Assembly (NCBI GenBank): GCA_021787445.1
Contig: JAJYLV010000002.1
Location: forward strand, 37,930 to 101,929
DNA: 64,000 bases
Source: Chloroflexota bacterium
GTDB taxonomy: Bacteria; Chloroflexota; Limnocylindria; P2-11E
Direction: 5' to 3'
Shown: positions 8,565 through 16,339 of the stretch, piece after piece
Numbering within the stretch: the stretch's first letter is position 1
How the letters are laid out: the number at the start of each line of letters is the position of its first letter
The notes under the pieces: model-generated
Seen by the model: only the letters and a program-made list of their open reading frames with translations
Databases searched by the model: none
What the model was told of the DNA's origin: nothing
Position numbers and translations under genes: made by a program

Positions 8565-9245
8565 GTGGGGAAGCTGTATCTCGTCGCGACGCCCATCGGG
8601 AACCTCGAGGACGTGTCGCCGCGGGCGCTGCGCATCCTCCAGGAGGCCCACATGGTCGCCTGCGAGGACACTCGCCACACTCAGATCCTCCTCCGGAAGC
8701 ACGGCATCCGAGCGAAGCACCTGACCTCGTACAACGAGTTCAACCACCGCCGCAAGGTGGGCGAGCTGATCGGCCAGCTCGACCGCGCCTGGGACATCGC
8801 GCTCGTGTCCGACGCGGGGACCCCGGCGCTGTCCGATCCGGGCGAGGCCCTCGTCGCCGCGGCGATCGCCGCGGGTCACGAGGTCGTCCCCATCCCCGGC
8901 CCCTCGGCCTCCGTCGCGGCCCTCGTCGCGTCCGGGCTCCCGACCCGCGAGTTCACGTTCGTCGGCTTCGTCCCGAAGAAGAGCGGGCAGCGCCAGCGTC
9001 TGCTCCGCGAGCTCCTCGCCGCGCGGCGAACGATCGTCCTGTACGAGAGCCCGTACCGCGTCGCCGACCTGCTCGGAGACCTCGCGGCGGTGGACCCGGC
9101 GGCGCGCGTCGCCATCGCACGCGAGCTCACGAAGCTGCACGAGGAGATCGAGCGCGGTACGGCGTCCGACCTCGCCGCGCGGTACGCGGGGACGGCCGTG
9201 AAGGGCGAGATCACGGTGGTGATCGCGCCCCCCGAGCGTCCCTAG
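8565..9245 (+). CDS. rsmI: 16S rRNA 2'-O-ribose methyltransferase (C1402)
   Basis: The 226-residue protein starts GKLYLVATPIGNLEDVSPRA and carries CEDTRHTQILLRKHGI, SDAGTPALSDPG and PIPGPSASVAALVASGLP, the diagnostic RsmI blocks of the tetrapyrrole-methylase fold. It methylates the ribose of C1402 in the decoding centre. The short C-terminal helix found in some RsmI proteins is reduced. It sits directly before metG (9-base gap), in the conserved rsmI-metG-tatD order known from Bacillus. Its TAG stop is part of the putative metG -10 element. Confidence 0.93.
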   Translation: MGKLYLVATPIGNLEDVSPRALRILQEAHMVACEDTRHTQILLRKHGIRAKHLTSYNEFNHRRKVGELIGQLDRAWDIALVSDAGTPALSDPGEALVAAAIAAGHEVVPIPGPSASVAALVASGLPTREFTFVGFVPKKSGQRQRLLRELLAARRTIVLYESPYRVADLLGDLAAVDPAARVAIARELTKLHEEIERGTASDLAARYAGTAVKGEITVVIAPPERP

Positions 9246-9248
9246 ACT
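9243..9248 (+). promoter_or_regulatory. Putative leaderless -10 element (TAGACT) overlapping the rsmI stop
   Basis: TAGACT begins with the rsmI stop codon and ends 6 bases before the metG ATG. No Shine-Dalgarno sequence is present between the two genes. Confidence 0.45.
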
Positions 9249-9254
9249 GGACCG

Positions 9255-10808
9255 ATGCCCGACCGGAAGTTCTACGTCACGACGGCGATCGACTACGTCA
9301 ACGACCGACCCGGGCTGCACCACGCCTACGAGAAGACGGGCGCGGACGCCCTCGCGCGCTTCCACCGCCAGCGCGGCGACCACGTCTTCTTCCTGACCGG
9401 CACCGACGAGAACGCGACGCGCAACGACCGTGCGGCGAAGGAGCTCGGGATCCCGACCCAGGAGCTCGTCGACCGCAATGCTTCCGAGTTCCGGCGGATG
9501 TGCGACGCGTTCCAGATCTCGTACGACCGCTTCATCCGGACGTCCGTGGATCCCGACCACCGCGCCGGGGTGCAGGAGCTCGTGCGGCGCTGGATCGAGA
9601 ACGACGACGTCTATCTGGCGACGTACGAGGGCCTCTACTGCGTCGGCTGCGAGGCGTTCTACGAGGAGTCCGACCTCGTCGACGGGAAGTGCCCCATCCA
9701 CCCGACCCGGCAGATCGAGCGCCTGCGGGAGGAGAACTTCTTCTTCCGGCTCAGCCGCTATACCGAGCCGCTGACGAAGCTCTATCGCGAGCGACCGGAG
9801 GCCTGCGTCCCGGCCATCCGGCGCAACGAGGTGCTCGGCTGGCTCGAGCGGGGGCTGCGCGACATCAGCGTCTCGCGGCGCGGACTCAGCTGGGGGATCC
9901 CGTTCCCCGACCACCCGGATCACGTCGTGTACGTATGGTTCGACGCGCTCATCAACTACGTGACCGGCGTGGGGTTCGGGACGAACGAGAAGCTCTTCGC
10001 CGAGTGGTGGCCGGCCGACGTTCACATCATCGGCAAGGACATCACCCGATTCCACTGCATCTACTGGCCGGCGATGCTCATGGCCGCCGGCGTCGAGCTT
10101 CCGCGCCAGGTGTACGCGCACGGCTTCCTCGAGTACGCGGGCCAAGGCCGCCTCTCGCGCTCGAGCGGCAACATGATCGACCCCATCGCCGCCGCGAACG
10201 AGTGGGGGAGCGATGCCGCGCGCTACCTGCTGCTGCGCAGCGCGCCGTTCCAGAAGGACACCCCCATCTCGCCCGGGTCGTTCAACGCGCGCTTCGACGC
10301 CGACCTCGCGAACGGGCTCGGCAATCTCCTCTCGCGCACCGCGGCGATGGTCGAGCGCTACTTCGCCGGTCGCGTTCCCGAGGCCCGCGGCGGCGGCGCG
10401 TCGGAGGCCGCGGTGCGCGAGACCGCCGAGCGGAGCCTGCGCGATCACGACGCCGCGGCGGCGCAGCTGCATTTCTCCGAGGCGCTCGATGCCGTCTTCG
10501 CCTTGGTCGACGCGGCGAACAAGCACTACACGGTCACGCAGCCGTGGATCCTCGCGCGGGATCCCGCGCGCCGCGACGACCTCGCCGCGGCCCTCTACGT
10601 CGGGTGCGAGTCGCTGCGGCTCATCGCGTACCTGCTCTGGCCGTACATGCCGCAGACGGCGGTCACGATCGCGGAGCAGCTCTCCGTCGCGTCCCCCGCG
10701 GACGCGGCGTGGAGCGACGTCGCGCGGTGGGGCCTGCTGAGCCCCGGGAGCGAAGTGCGTCAGCGCCCGCCGCTCTTCCCTCGGCTGGAGTCGAACAAGG
10801 TCGCGTGA
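9255..10808 (+). CDS. metG: Methionyl-tRNA synthetase-like protein with altered class I motifs
   Basis: This 517-residue protein is colinear with bacterial MetRS. It has FYVTTAIDYVNDRP at the start, a zinc-type connective peptide (CVGC about 132, KCPIH about 147), WGIPFPDHPDHVVYVWFDA, IGKDITRFHCIYWPAMLM and a C-terminal anticodon-binding helical domain. It has no C-terminal tRNA-binding extension. Three normally invariant sites differ. The HIGH box reads PGLHHAY where PHxGHAY is expected, GTDEHG reads GTDENA, and KMSKS reads RLSRS (about 299-303). Genomic position (rsmI-metG-tatD) says it is the main MetRS, whereas the motif changes suggest modified or lost catalysis. It either works with unusual active-site chemistry or has been replaced by another MetRS elsewhere. 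Confidence 0.8.
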   Translation: MPDRKFYVTTAIDYVNDRPGLHHAYEKTGADALARFHRQRGDHVFFLTGTDENATRNDRAAKELGIPTQELVDRNASEFRRMCDAFQISYDRFIRTSVDPDHRAGVQELVRRWIENDDVYLATYEGLYCVGCEAFYEESDLVDGKCPIHPTRQIERLREENFFFRLSRYTEPLTKLYRERPEACVPAIRRNEVLGWLERGLRDISVSRRGLSWGIPFPDHPDHVVYVWFDALINYVTGVGFGTNEKLFAEWWPADVHIIGKDITRFHCIYWPAMLMAAGVELPRQVYAHGFLEYAGQGRLSRSSGNMIDPIAAANEWGSDAARYLLLRSAPFQKDTPISPGSFNARFDADLANGLGNLLSRTAAMVERYFAGRVPEARGGGASEAAVRETAERSLRDHDAAAAQLHFSEALDAVFALVDAANKHYTVTQPWILARDPARRDDLAAALYVGCESLRLIAYLLWPYMPQTAVTIAEQLSVASPADAAWSDVARWGLLSPGSEVRQRPPLFPRLESNKVA

Positions 10809-10854
10809 TCGGACCGCCCGGGGGGTCGGCGGGGGGCTCCGGCCCCGGCCTTCG

Positions 10855-11616
10855 GTGATCGACGCGCACGCGCACCTCGCGGACGACCGCTTCGCCGCCG
10901 ACCTCGACGACGTGCTTGTCCACGCGCGTGACGCGGGCGTCGCGCGGATCCTCGCGTGCGGCGAGGACGTCGCCTCGAGCGAGAGGACGATCGAGATCGC
11001 GCGGCGCGATCGGCTCGTCCGCGCCGCTGTCGGCATCCACCCCCACCGTGCCGCGACGTGCGACGCGGCGGCGCTCGCGCGCCTCCGCGAGCTCGCGCGC
11101 GACGAACGCGTCGTCGCGATCGGCGAGATCGGGCTGGACCTGTCGGGGCGCTCCGCGCCGCGCCCGTCGCAGGAGGCCGCGCTCGTCGCGCAGCTCGCGC
11201 TCGCCGCCGAGCTCGGGCTCCCTGTCTGCCTCCACGTACGTGACGCGGGGCCCGAGGTCCGCGCGGTCCTCGACGGCGTCACGCACGGCACGGGCTACAT
11301 CCACTGCTACAGCGAGACCGCGAACGAGGTGGACGGCTGGATCGAGCGTGGGTTCTTCGTGTCGTTCGCCGGCACGGTGACCTACCCCCGCGCCGACGTG
11401 CTGCGGGCCGCCGCCGCGGTAGTCCCCGACGAGCGCCTTCTCGTCGAGACCGACGCGCCGGCGCTCGCGCCTCAGCGCCGCCGCGGTCGGCGCAACGAGC
11501 CCGCGGCGATCGGCGAGACGTACGAGACGGTCGCGCGGCTCCGGGGCCGCGACGTCCCGAGCGTCGCGGAGCTCGTCTCGCGCAATGCGGCGTCGCTCTT
11601 CGGGCCGTGCTGGTGA
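10855..11616 (+). CDS. tatD: TatD-family metal-dependent deoxyribonuclease
   Basis: The 253-residue protein starts at GTG 10855 (IDAHAHL) and has all TatD metal ligands: HAH near the start, Glu in IGEIGLD, His in CLHVRDA, His in YIHCYS and Asp in LLVETDAP. The fold is a TIM barrel; members act as 3'-5' exonucleases on DNA or RNA, or as D-aminoacyl-tRNA-related hydrolases. Its position right after metG is the standard one. The gap to metG is 46 bases of C/G-rich sequence without a clear promoter, so they are probably co-transcribed. Confidence 0.88.
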   Translation: MIDAHAHLADDRFAADLDDVLVHARDAGVARILACGEDVASSERTIEIARRDRLVRAAVGIHPHRAATCDAAALARLRELARDERVVAIGEIGLDLSGRSAPRPSQEAALVAQLALAAELGLPVCLHVRDAGPEVRAVLDGVTHGTGYIHCYSETANEVDGWIERGFFVSFAGTVTYPRADVLRAAAAVVPDERLLVETDAPALAPQRRRGRRNEPAAIGETYETVARLRGRDVPSVAELVSRNAASLFGPCW

Positions 11617-11682
11617 CCGGCCGGGAACCGTAAGCCAGCTTCGTTCGTCCCTCTGAGAAAGAAGCCCCGTGAGGTGACGGAG

Positions 11683-12648
11683 ATGAAGGCGAAGCCCGCG
11701 CGTGCTCTGGTCGCGCTCCTCGTTCTCCCCGCGCTCCTCCTCGCCGCGTGCGCGTCGCGGTCGACGCCCGCGGCCAGCACCGGACAGGGCGGCGTCGCCA
11801 CCCACGCGACGGTCGGCGCGGCCGCGCCGAAGGACGCCTCACGGACGCTCGCCGGCGCTCCCGCCGTCGGCGCGCCCGCCCTCTCCGTCCCCGCGCCGGC
11901 CGTCGCGGGAGGCCAGAGCGCGCAGGGTGCGCCCCTCCCGATCCCGGTCCCGCAGGCGTTCGACGGCGAGAAGGCCATCGTCCTCACCGCGAACGTCGCG
12001 CTCCGCGCCGACGACCCGTGGGGCATCGCCGACCGCGTCCAGGCGATCGCGACGGGCCTCGGGGGCGATGTCCTGTCGCTGTCGCAGTCGGGCGCGAAGG
12101 ACCAGAAGAGCGCGACGCTCACCATCCGCGTCCCTCAGGCGAGCTTCAACGAGGCGCTGCGGCAGATCCGCGGCATCTCCGACGTCGACGTGCTCTCGTC
12201 GAGCGTGAACGGCCAGGACGTCACGGACCAGTTCGTCGACCTACAGGCGCGCCTCAAGGCGAAGCAGGACGAGGAGCAGCGCTACCTGGCGCTCCTCGCG
12301 CGTGCCACCACGGTCGACGACATCCTCCGCATCGACTCGGTCCTGTCGCAGGTGCGGACACAGATCGAGCAGCTGACGGGGCAGATCGACTCGATCAAGG
12401 CGCGCACGGACTACTCGACGATCACGGTGCAGGTCTCGTCCTCCGCCGTGGTGGCGCCGACGCCGAAGCCGCTCGCATACGACCCCTCGCGGACTCTCGA
12501 GCACGCGACGGCGGCCTTCGTGTCGATCATGCGCACCTTCCTCGACGCTGTGATCTGGGCGGTCGTCTTCGGGTGGATCCCGCTCGTCCTCTTCGGCCTG
12601 GCGCTCCTCCTCGGGCGGATGCGCGGGCGCGTCCTCCCCTCCGCCTAG
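11683..12648 (+). CDS. DUF4349 membrane-anchored lipoprotein
   Basis: ATG 11683 has GAGGTGA five bases upstream and is preferred to the GTG at 11674. The 321-residue product begins with a lipoprotein signal (ALVALLVLPALLLAACAS, lipobox LAAC), then an Ala/Pro-rich linker. A DUF4349 domain covers about residues 95-260, with a coiled coil (LQARLKAKQDEEQRYLALL). A C-terminal transmembrane helix (AVIWAVVFGWIPLVLFGLALLL) is followed by basic residues. The double anchoring and central coiled coil are typical of DUF4349 proteins, whose function is unknown but envelope-related. It is followed by a strong hairpin. Confidence 0.88.
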   Translation: MKAKPARALVALLVLPALLLAACASRSTPAASTGQGGVATHATVGAAAPKDASRTLAGAPAVGAPALSVPAPAVAGGQSAQGAPLPIPVPQAFDGEKAIVLTANVALRADDPWGIADRVQAIATGLGGDVLSLSQSGAKDQKSATLTIRVPQASFNEALRQIRGISDVDVLSSSVNGQDVTDQFVDLQARLKAKQDEEQRYLALLARATTVDDILRIDSVLSQVRTQIEQLTGQIDSIKARTDYSTITVQVSSSAVVAPTPKPLAYDPSRTLEHATAAFVSIMRTFLDAVIWAVVFGWIPLVLFGLALLLGRMRGRVLPSA

Positions 12649-12664
12649 GCATCCTCTCCCGTTC

Positions 12665-12697
12665 GGGAACGGCCGTGGCCCAGCCGCGGCCGTTCCC
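12665..12697 (+). terminator. Long GC hairpin after the DUF4349 gene
   Basis: GGGAACGGCC (12665-12674) pairs with GGCCGTTCCC (12688-12697), and the inner GTGG/CCGC can extend the stem to about 14 pairs with a five-base loop. It lies 17 bases after the stop. There is no U-tract, so it is either a weak intrinsic terminator or a 3'-end stabilising stem. Confidence 0.6.
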
Positions 12698-12715
12698 GCA
12701 TGTCACACTGCGGAC

Positions 12716-13318
12716 GTGCTCGACCGGCAGTTGGAGCGGTCCTTCCCGGACATCTCGGCCATCCGCGACCCGAACATCCGCGAGCTCTGCCACGCGCAGT
12801 GGCGCTACGTGAGCGCGCACGGCGACCCCTCGCACACGGACATCGAGAAGCTCCCCATCCACCCCTCGCTGCCGGTCGCGCGCTACGGCGCGCTCGCCTC
12901 GCACGTCCGAGGGCAGATGGAGATCTCGAAGGTGCTCGTGCCGTTCGCGAAGCGCGAGTGGAAGGTCGAGCTCGACCTCGACCACTTCCTCGCGTGCGCG
13001 CTCGTGCACGACTCGGCGAAGGTCATCGAGTTCGTCGGGAAGGACGGCGAGCTCGTCGCGACGCCCGGCTTCGACCACGCGGCGGAGGGTGCGAAGATCG
13101 CCCTCACGGTCGGCTTTCCGAAGGAGGTCGCGCACATGATCGCGGTCCACACCTACCTCGGCCCGCGGCGCCTGCCGCGGACGGCGGCGGCGCAGCTGTT
13201 CCAGTTCCTCGACCCCATCTGCCTCCCGGTGTTCCCCGAGGGCGGGAAGGGCGCGGTCGAGCGCCACCTCGAGGCGAACGGGTGGTCCGTACCGCCCGCG
13301 CCGCCGGCGGTGGCGTGA
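12716..13318 (+). CDS. HD-domain putative phosphohydrolase
   Basis: The 200-residue protein starts at GTG 12716, six bases after a CACACT -10-like element. It has an HD signature, with His-Asp in ALVHDSAKVIEF (near residue 97), a later FDHAAEGAKIALTVGFP segment and HMIAVHTYLG supplying further histidines. HD proteins hydrolyse nucleotides or other phosphate esters; the substrate is unknown. Its TGA overlaps the start of the GNAT gene (TGATG), so both are translated together. Confidence 0.75.
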   Translation: MLDRQLERSFPDISAIRDPNIRELCHAQWRYVSAHGDPSHTDIEKLPIHPSLPVARYGALASHVRGQMEISKVLVPFAKREWKVELDLDHFLACALVHDSAKVIEFVGKDGELVATPGFDHAAEGAKIALTVGFPKEVAHMIAVHTYLGPRRLPRTAAAQLFQFLDPICLPVFPEGGKGAVERHLEANGWSVPPAPPAVA

Positions 13319-13755
13319 TGGCGGAGATCCGGATCCACCCCCTCACCGAGCTGGACATCGACGGCATCACGCGCATCGACGAGCGCATCACGGGGAGGTA
13401 CCGGCCCGAGGTCTGGGAGGAGCGCGTCACCTACTACATCCGGCGCGACGCGGAGGCCTCGCAGGTGGCGGAGGCCGACGGCGCGGTCGTCGGCTTCATG
13501 CTCGGCGAGGTGCGCGGCGGCGAGTTCGGGCTCGAGGAAGCCACCGGGTGGCTCGACTTCATGGGCGTCGACCCCGGCACGCGCGGCAAAGGTGTCGGCG
13601 CGCGCCTCGCCGAGGCGCTCCTCGCGCACTTCCGGTCGTGCGGCGCGCACGTCGCGCGCACGATGGTGCGCAACGAGGACGAGCAGATCCTCGGGTTCGT
13701 GCGCTCCATCGGCTTCGCGCCCGCGCCGATCTCCTCCCTCGAGAAGCGCCTGTAG
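13318..13755 (+). CDS. GNAT-family N-acetyltransferase
   Basis: The 145-residue protein has the GNAT fold in order: a beta strand of IRIHPLTELDIDGITRID, a central GEVRGGEFG...WLDFMGVDPGTRGKGVG with the acetyl-CoA loop (RGKGVGARL), and the C-terminal FVRSIGFAPAPISSLEKRL. The start is ATG 13318 (a GTG at 13315 is also possible). It is coupled to the HD protein upstream and followed two bases later by a TetR-type regulator. The acceptor amine is unknown. Confidence 0.85.
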   Translation: MAEIRIHPLTELDIDGITRIDERITGRYRPEVWEERVTYYIRRDAEASQVAEADGAVVGFMLGEVRGGEFGLEEATGWLDFMGVDPGTRGKGVGARLAEALLAHFRSCGAHVARTMVRNEDEQILGFVRSIGFAPAPISSLEKRL

Positions 13756-13757
13756 CG

Positions 13758-14420
13758 TTGGCGCCGCCGAGGATCGCGCCGAAGCGGCCCGACGGGCGGA
13801 CCCTGCGGCGGAAGCGGTCCGCGACCGCGGCGGGCGCGAAGCTGCCGCGCCGGCAGGAGATATTCGACGCCGCGGCCCTCCTCATGGGACAGCGCGGGTT
13901 CGTCGGCACGACGATCGAGGAGGTCGCCCAGCAGCTCGAGCTGACGAAAGCGGCCCTCTACTACTACGTCAGCAACAAAGAGGAGCTCCTCTACCAGATC
14001 CTCGACCAGACGCTGACGCTCGCGCTCGAGCGGATCGCCGCCGTCGAGCGGTCGGAGGCGCCTCCGGCGAAGAAGATGGCCGACGTCGTCGAGACGTTCG
14101 TCCGGCTGGTGGCCGAGCGGCCGCAGTTCTTCACCGTTTACTTCCAGGAGAAGGGCCACCTCGGGCGCGAGCACCTGCGGGCGGTCACGCGCCAGGAGCG
14201 CCGGATCGTCGACGCCGTACGCCGCATCTACCGGCGCGGCGCCGCCGACCGATCGTTCCGACCGCTCGACCCCGTCGCCGCGACGTTCGGCGTGCTCGGG
14301 CTGTGCTTCTGGGTGTATCAGTGGTACCGCCCCGGAGGACGCCTATCCGTGGACGAGGTCGTTCGGACCTTCCAGGACCTCGCGGCCCGGGGGTATCTTG
14401 CCCAGCGGGCGGGCCGCTAA
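13758..14420 (+). CDS. TetR-family regulator (probable controller of the di-iron oxygenase gene)
   Basis: The only plausible start is TTG 13758, two bases after the GNAT stop, giving 220 residues. A basic N-terminal arm (PKRPDGRTLRRKRSAT) precedes a canonical TetR helix-turn-helix: RRQEIFDAAALLMGQRGFVGT, then IEEVAQQLELTKAALYYYVSNKEELLYQIL. The C-terminal domain is of the TetR_C type seen in acyl-CoA-responsive regulators. A perfect palindrome lies between this gene and the BoxB/PaaA-like gene downstream and is the likely operator. The inferred inducer is an aromatic or fatty acyl-CoA. Confidence 0.85.
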   Translation: MAPPRIAPKRPDGRTLRRKRSATAAGAKLPRRQEIFDAAALLMGQRGFVGTTIEEVAQQLELTKAALYYYVSNKEELLYQILDQTLTLALERIAAVERSEAPPAKKMADVVETFVRLVAERPQFFTVYFQEKGHLGREHLRAVTRQERRIVDAVRRIYRRGAADRSFRPLDPVAATFGVLGLCFWVYQWYRPGGRLSVDEVVRTFQDLAARGYLAQRAGR

Positions 14421-14430
14421 GGCCTGTTCC

Positions 14431-14445
14431 CCGCCCGCCGGGCGG
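14431..14445 (+). terminator. Short GC hairpin after the TetR gene
   Basis: CCGCCCG-C-CGGGCGG is a near-perfect inverted repeat 10 bases after the TetR stop, directly before the putative -10 (TATGCT at 14448-14453) of the next gene. There is no U-tract, so it may attenuate read-through only partly. Confidence 0.35.
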
Positions 14446-14457
14446 CGTATGCTCTTT

Positions 14458-14471
14458 ACTAACTAGTTAGT
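14458..14471 (+). promoter_or_regulatory. Perfect 14-bp palindrome, likely TetR operator
   Basis: ACTAACTAGTTAGT is a perfect palindrome within TTACTAACTAGTTAGTTAG. It is strikingly A+T-rich against its surroundings and sits just downstream of a TATGCT -10-like element, 30 bases before the ATG of the oxygenase-like gene. Tandem CTAA/TTAG half-sites of this form are typical of TetR operators. Binding here would block transcription of the downstream gene. Confidence 0.75.
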
Positions 14472-14501
14472 TAGATCGGGCCGATCGGACAGAGGTGCGA
14501 G

Positions 14502-15857
14502 ATGGCGGAGATCAAGCGCGACATGCCGCGTGAGTACCACGAGGCGGTCGTCCACTGGCAGAAGCACAACTTCCCCGACTACCCGAAGCTCGTCCAGCTC
14601 TGGGACCGCTACTTCCCGCGAGATGAGCCCTTCTGCCTCTGCGCGAAGCTCGCCGACGACGTCGACCCGGAGATCCAGCTCGGAGACCGCAAGGGTCAGC
14701 CGAAGGCGCTCAGCCCGAAGGAGCTGCCCCAGGACGCGGCGCACCTCCTCCTCGGCCAGATCCGCGCGCAGGCCTCGACGGAGTTCGGGTCGATCCAGCA
14801 GCACGAGGGGACGCTCGCGCGCGCGGCGGACCCTCAGGACCAAGCATGGGTCCTCCGCGTCATGGCGGAGGAGCTCCGCCACGGCTACCAGATGGTCCAC
14901 CTGCTGACGAGCCAGGACTGGTCCTCGGTGACCGAGCAGAAGCCCGCGGACATGGTCGAGGAGATCCTCAACATGAACACGGGCTCGCACGTTCTCGCGG
15001 CCTTCAACCTCGAGTTCGACAGCTTCACCGACAACGTCGTCTTCGCCGCCCTCATCGACCGGGTGGGGAAGTACCAGCTCTCGATGCAGAAGGTCTCGGC
15101 GTACGAGCCGTACGCCGCGAGCATGCCGCCGATGCTCAAGGAGGAGGCGTTCCACCTCGCCGCCGGGGTCGTGCCGCTCCGGCGCTGGGTCGAGCGTGCC
15201 GCGAAGGGCGACGCGCTGGTGACGATGGAGGTGATCCAGAAGAGCGTCGTGAAGTGGTTCGTTCGCGGTCTCGAGATGTTCGGCGACGACCGGCCGGGCG
15301 GCCACGGTGGCGATGACGCCGTCCGCATGGGGCTCAAGGACATGAACAACCGTCAGGCGCAGGACTCGTACATCGCCGAGGTCCAGAAGGTCCTCGACGA
15401 CCTGAACGAGCGTTACGTTCGCGCGAAGCGGCCCGACCTCTCACGCGACGAGGCGGACGCCCTGTACGCCAAGCTGAAGCGCGAGAAGGGGAGCGCCGAC
15501 GGCATCGCGTACGAGGACCTCCTGCGCCTTCCCGACCGGCGCTTCTTCCGGCGGCGCGGCGAGGGCGCGTTCCAGATGTACGGGTTCGACGGCCAGACGT
15601 TCGACGACCCCGAGAAGTGCATCGCGGACGTCGCGGCGCACCTGCCCGAGGCGTACCGCGCGTCGGTGGACGTGCGGCACTGGTCGAACATGCTCCGGAA
15701 GGTGCACGCCGGCGAGGTGTCGTTGAAGGACGCGATCAAGAGCATGCCCCGCCTCGCGCGCGTCGGTGGCTCCTGCCCGTGCGCGCGCTCGGTGCGCTGG
15801 GTCATGGACGTCGACGGCGGCGGCGCGAGCGGCGAGGGCGCCCGCTTGCACCCCTAG
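14502..15857 (+). CDS. BoxB/PaaA-like ferritin-fold di-iron protein
   Basis: The 451-residue protein starts at ATG 14502. It resembles the phenylacetyl-CoA/benzoyl-CoA epoxidase oxygenase family, with paired carboxylate-histidine motifs on helices: STEFGSIQQHE (about 94), MAEELRHGYQM (about 122), FNLEFDSF (about 170) and KEEAFHLAAG (about 213). These could bind two irons and activate oxygen on an aromatic acyl-CoA. BoxB proteins are of similar length. No paaBCDE, boxA reductase or CoA ligase gene lies nearby, so it would need an electron donor encoded elsewhere. The adjacent TetR gene and palindrome imply induction by its substrate or product. Confidence 0.72.
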   Translation: MAEIKRDMPREYHEAVVHWQKHNFPDYPKLVQLWDRYFPRDEPFCLCAKLADDVDPEIQLGDRKGQPKALSPKELPQDAAHLLLGQIRAQASTEFGSIQQHEGTLARAADPQDQAWVLRVMAEELRHGYQMVHLLTSQDWSSVTEQKPADMVEEILNMNTGSHVLAAFNLEFDSFTDNVVFAALIDRVGKYQLSMQKVSAYEPYAASMPPMLKEEAFHLAAGVVPLRRWVERAAKGDALVTMEVIQKSVVKWFVRGLEMFGDDRPGGHGGDDAVRMGLKDMNNRQAQDSYIAEVQKVLDDLNERYVRAKRPDLSRDEADALYAKLKREKGSADGIAYEDLLRLPDRRFFRRRGEGAFQMYGFDGQTFDDPEKCIADVAAHLPEAYRASVDVRHWSNMLRKVHAGEVSLKDAIKSMPRLARVGGSCPCARSVRWVMDVDGGGASGEGARLHP

Positions 15858-15878
15858 CGGCTCGAGGCCGTCCCGGCG

Positions 15879-16337
15879 TCAGGTCGGCTCGGCCCCGACC
15901 TTCCTTCGGCAGTAGGCGTAGAGGGCGTCGAGGACGGGCCGCGACGCCTCACGCTGCCTCTGGTCGTCCGGATAGTGGAGGTGCCGCAGGCCGTCGAGGA
16001 TCGCCTCGACGCCCTGCGACTCCGGCGTGACCGTCTTGTCCGCCGTGTCCGCGCCGCGGATGACCTGTGCCATGTACACGAGCGCGGGATCCGTGTCGAG
16101 GCCGTACGTGTCGACGAACGCGTCGAAGCTGCACTTCGCGCCGTGATGCCCCAGCTCGACGCCCTTCACATCGAAGGGCGTCGCTCCCCGCTTCTGGGCT
16201 TCGCTCTCGACCTCCGCTCCGGGGACGTAAACGAACTCCGGCGTCTTGTCGACGAACCGCTCGATGAGCCAGGGGCAAGCGACGCGGTCGACGCGCGGGT
16301 GCTCGCGTGTGATCCAGCGCACGATCGATCCCTCCAT
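15879..16337 (-). CDS. ChrB C-terminal-domain protein (chromate-resistance-associated)
   Basis: The 152-residue protein from the minus-strand ATG at 16337 (MEGSIVRWITREHPRVDRV) contains the ChrB_C signature RVACPWLIERFVD followed by FVYVPGAEVESEAQKRGATPFDV, and a conserved CSFDAFVDTYGL segment. In chromate operons ChrB senses chromate and controls the exporter ChrA. Here it is the short single-domain form with no chrA beside it. It lies two bases after the GerW-like gene on the same strand, so the two are co-expressed. Confidence 0.8.
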   Translation of the reverse strand: MEGSIVRWITREHPRVDRVACPWLIERFVDKTPEFVYVPGAEVESEAQKRGATPFDVKGVELGHHGAKCSFDAFVDTYGLDTDPALVYMAQVIRGADTADKTVTPESQGVEAILDGLRHLHYPDDQRQREASRPVLDALYAYCRRKVGAEPT

Positions 16338-16339
16338 TC

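Noticed and set aside
10809-10854. Terminator between metG and tatD
   Set aside because: The C/G runs can pair weakly, but there is no defined stem-loop with a U-tract.
8550-11291. 913-codon minus-strand open frame across rsmI, metG and tatD
   Set aside because: It is antisense to three recognised genes with no motifs of its own.
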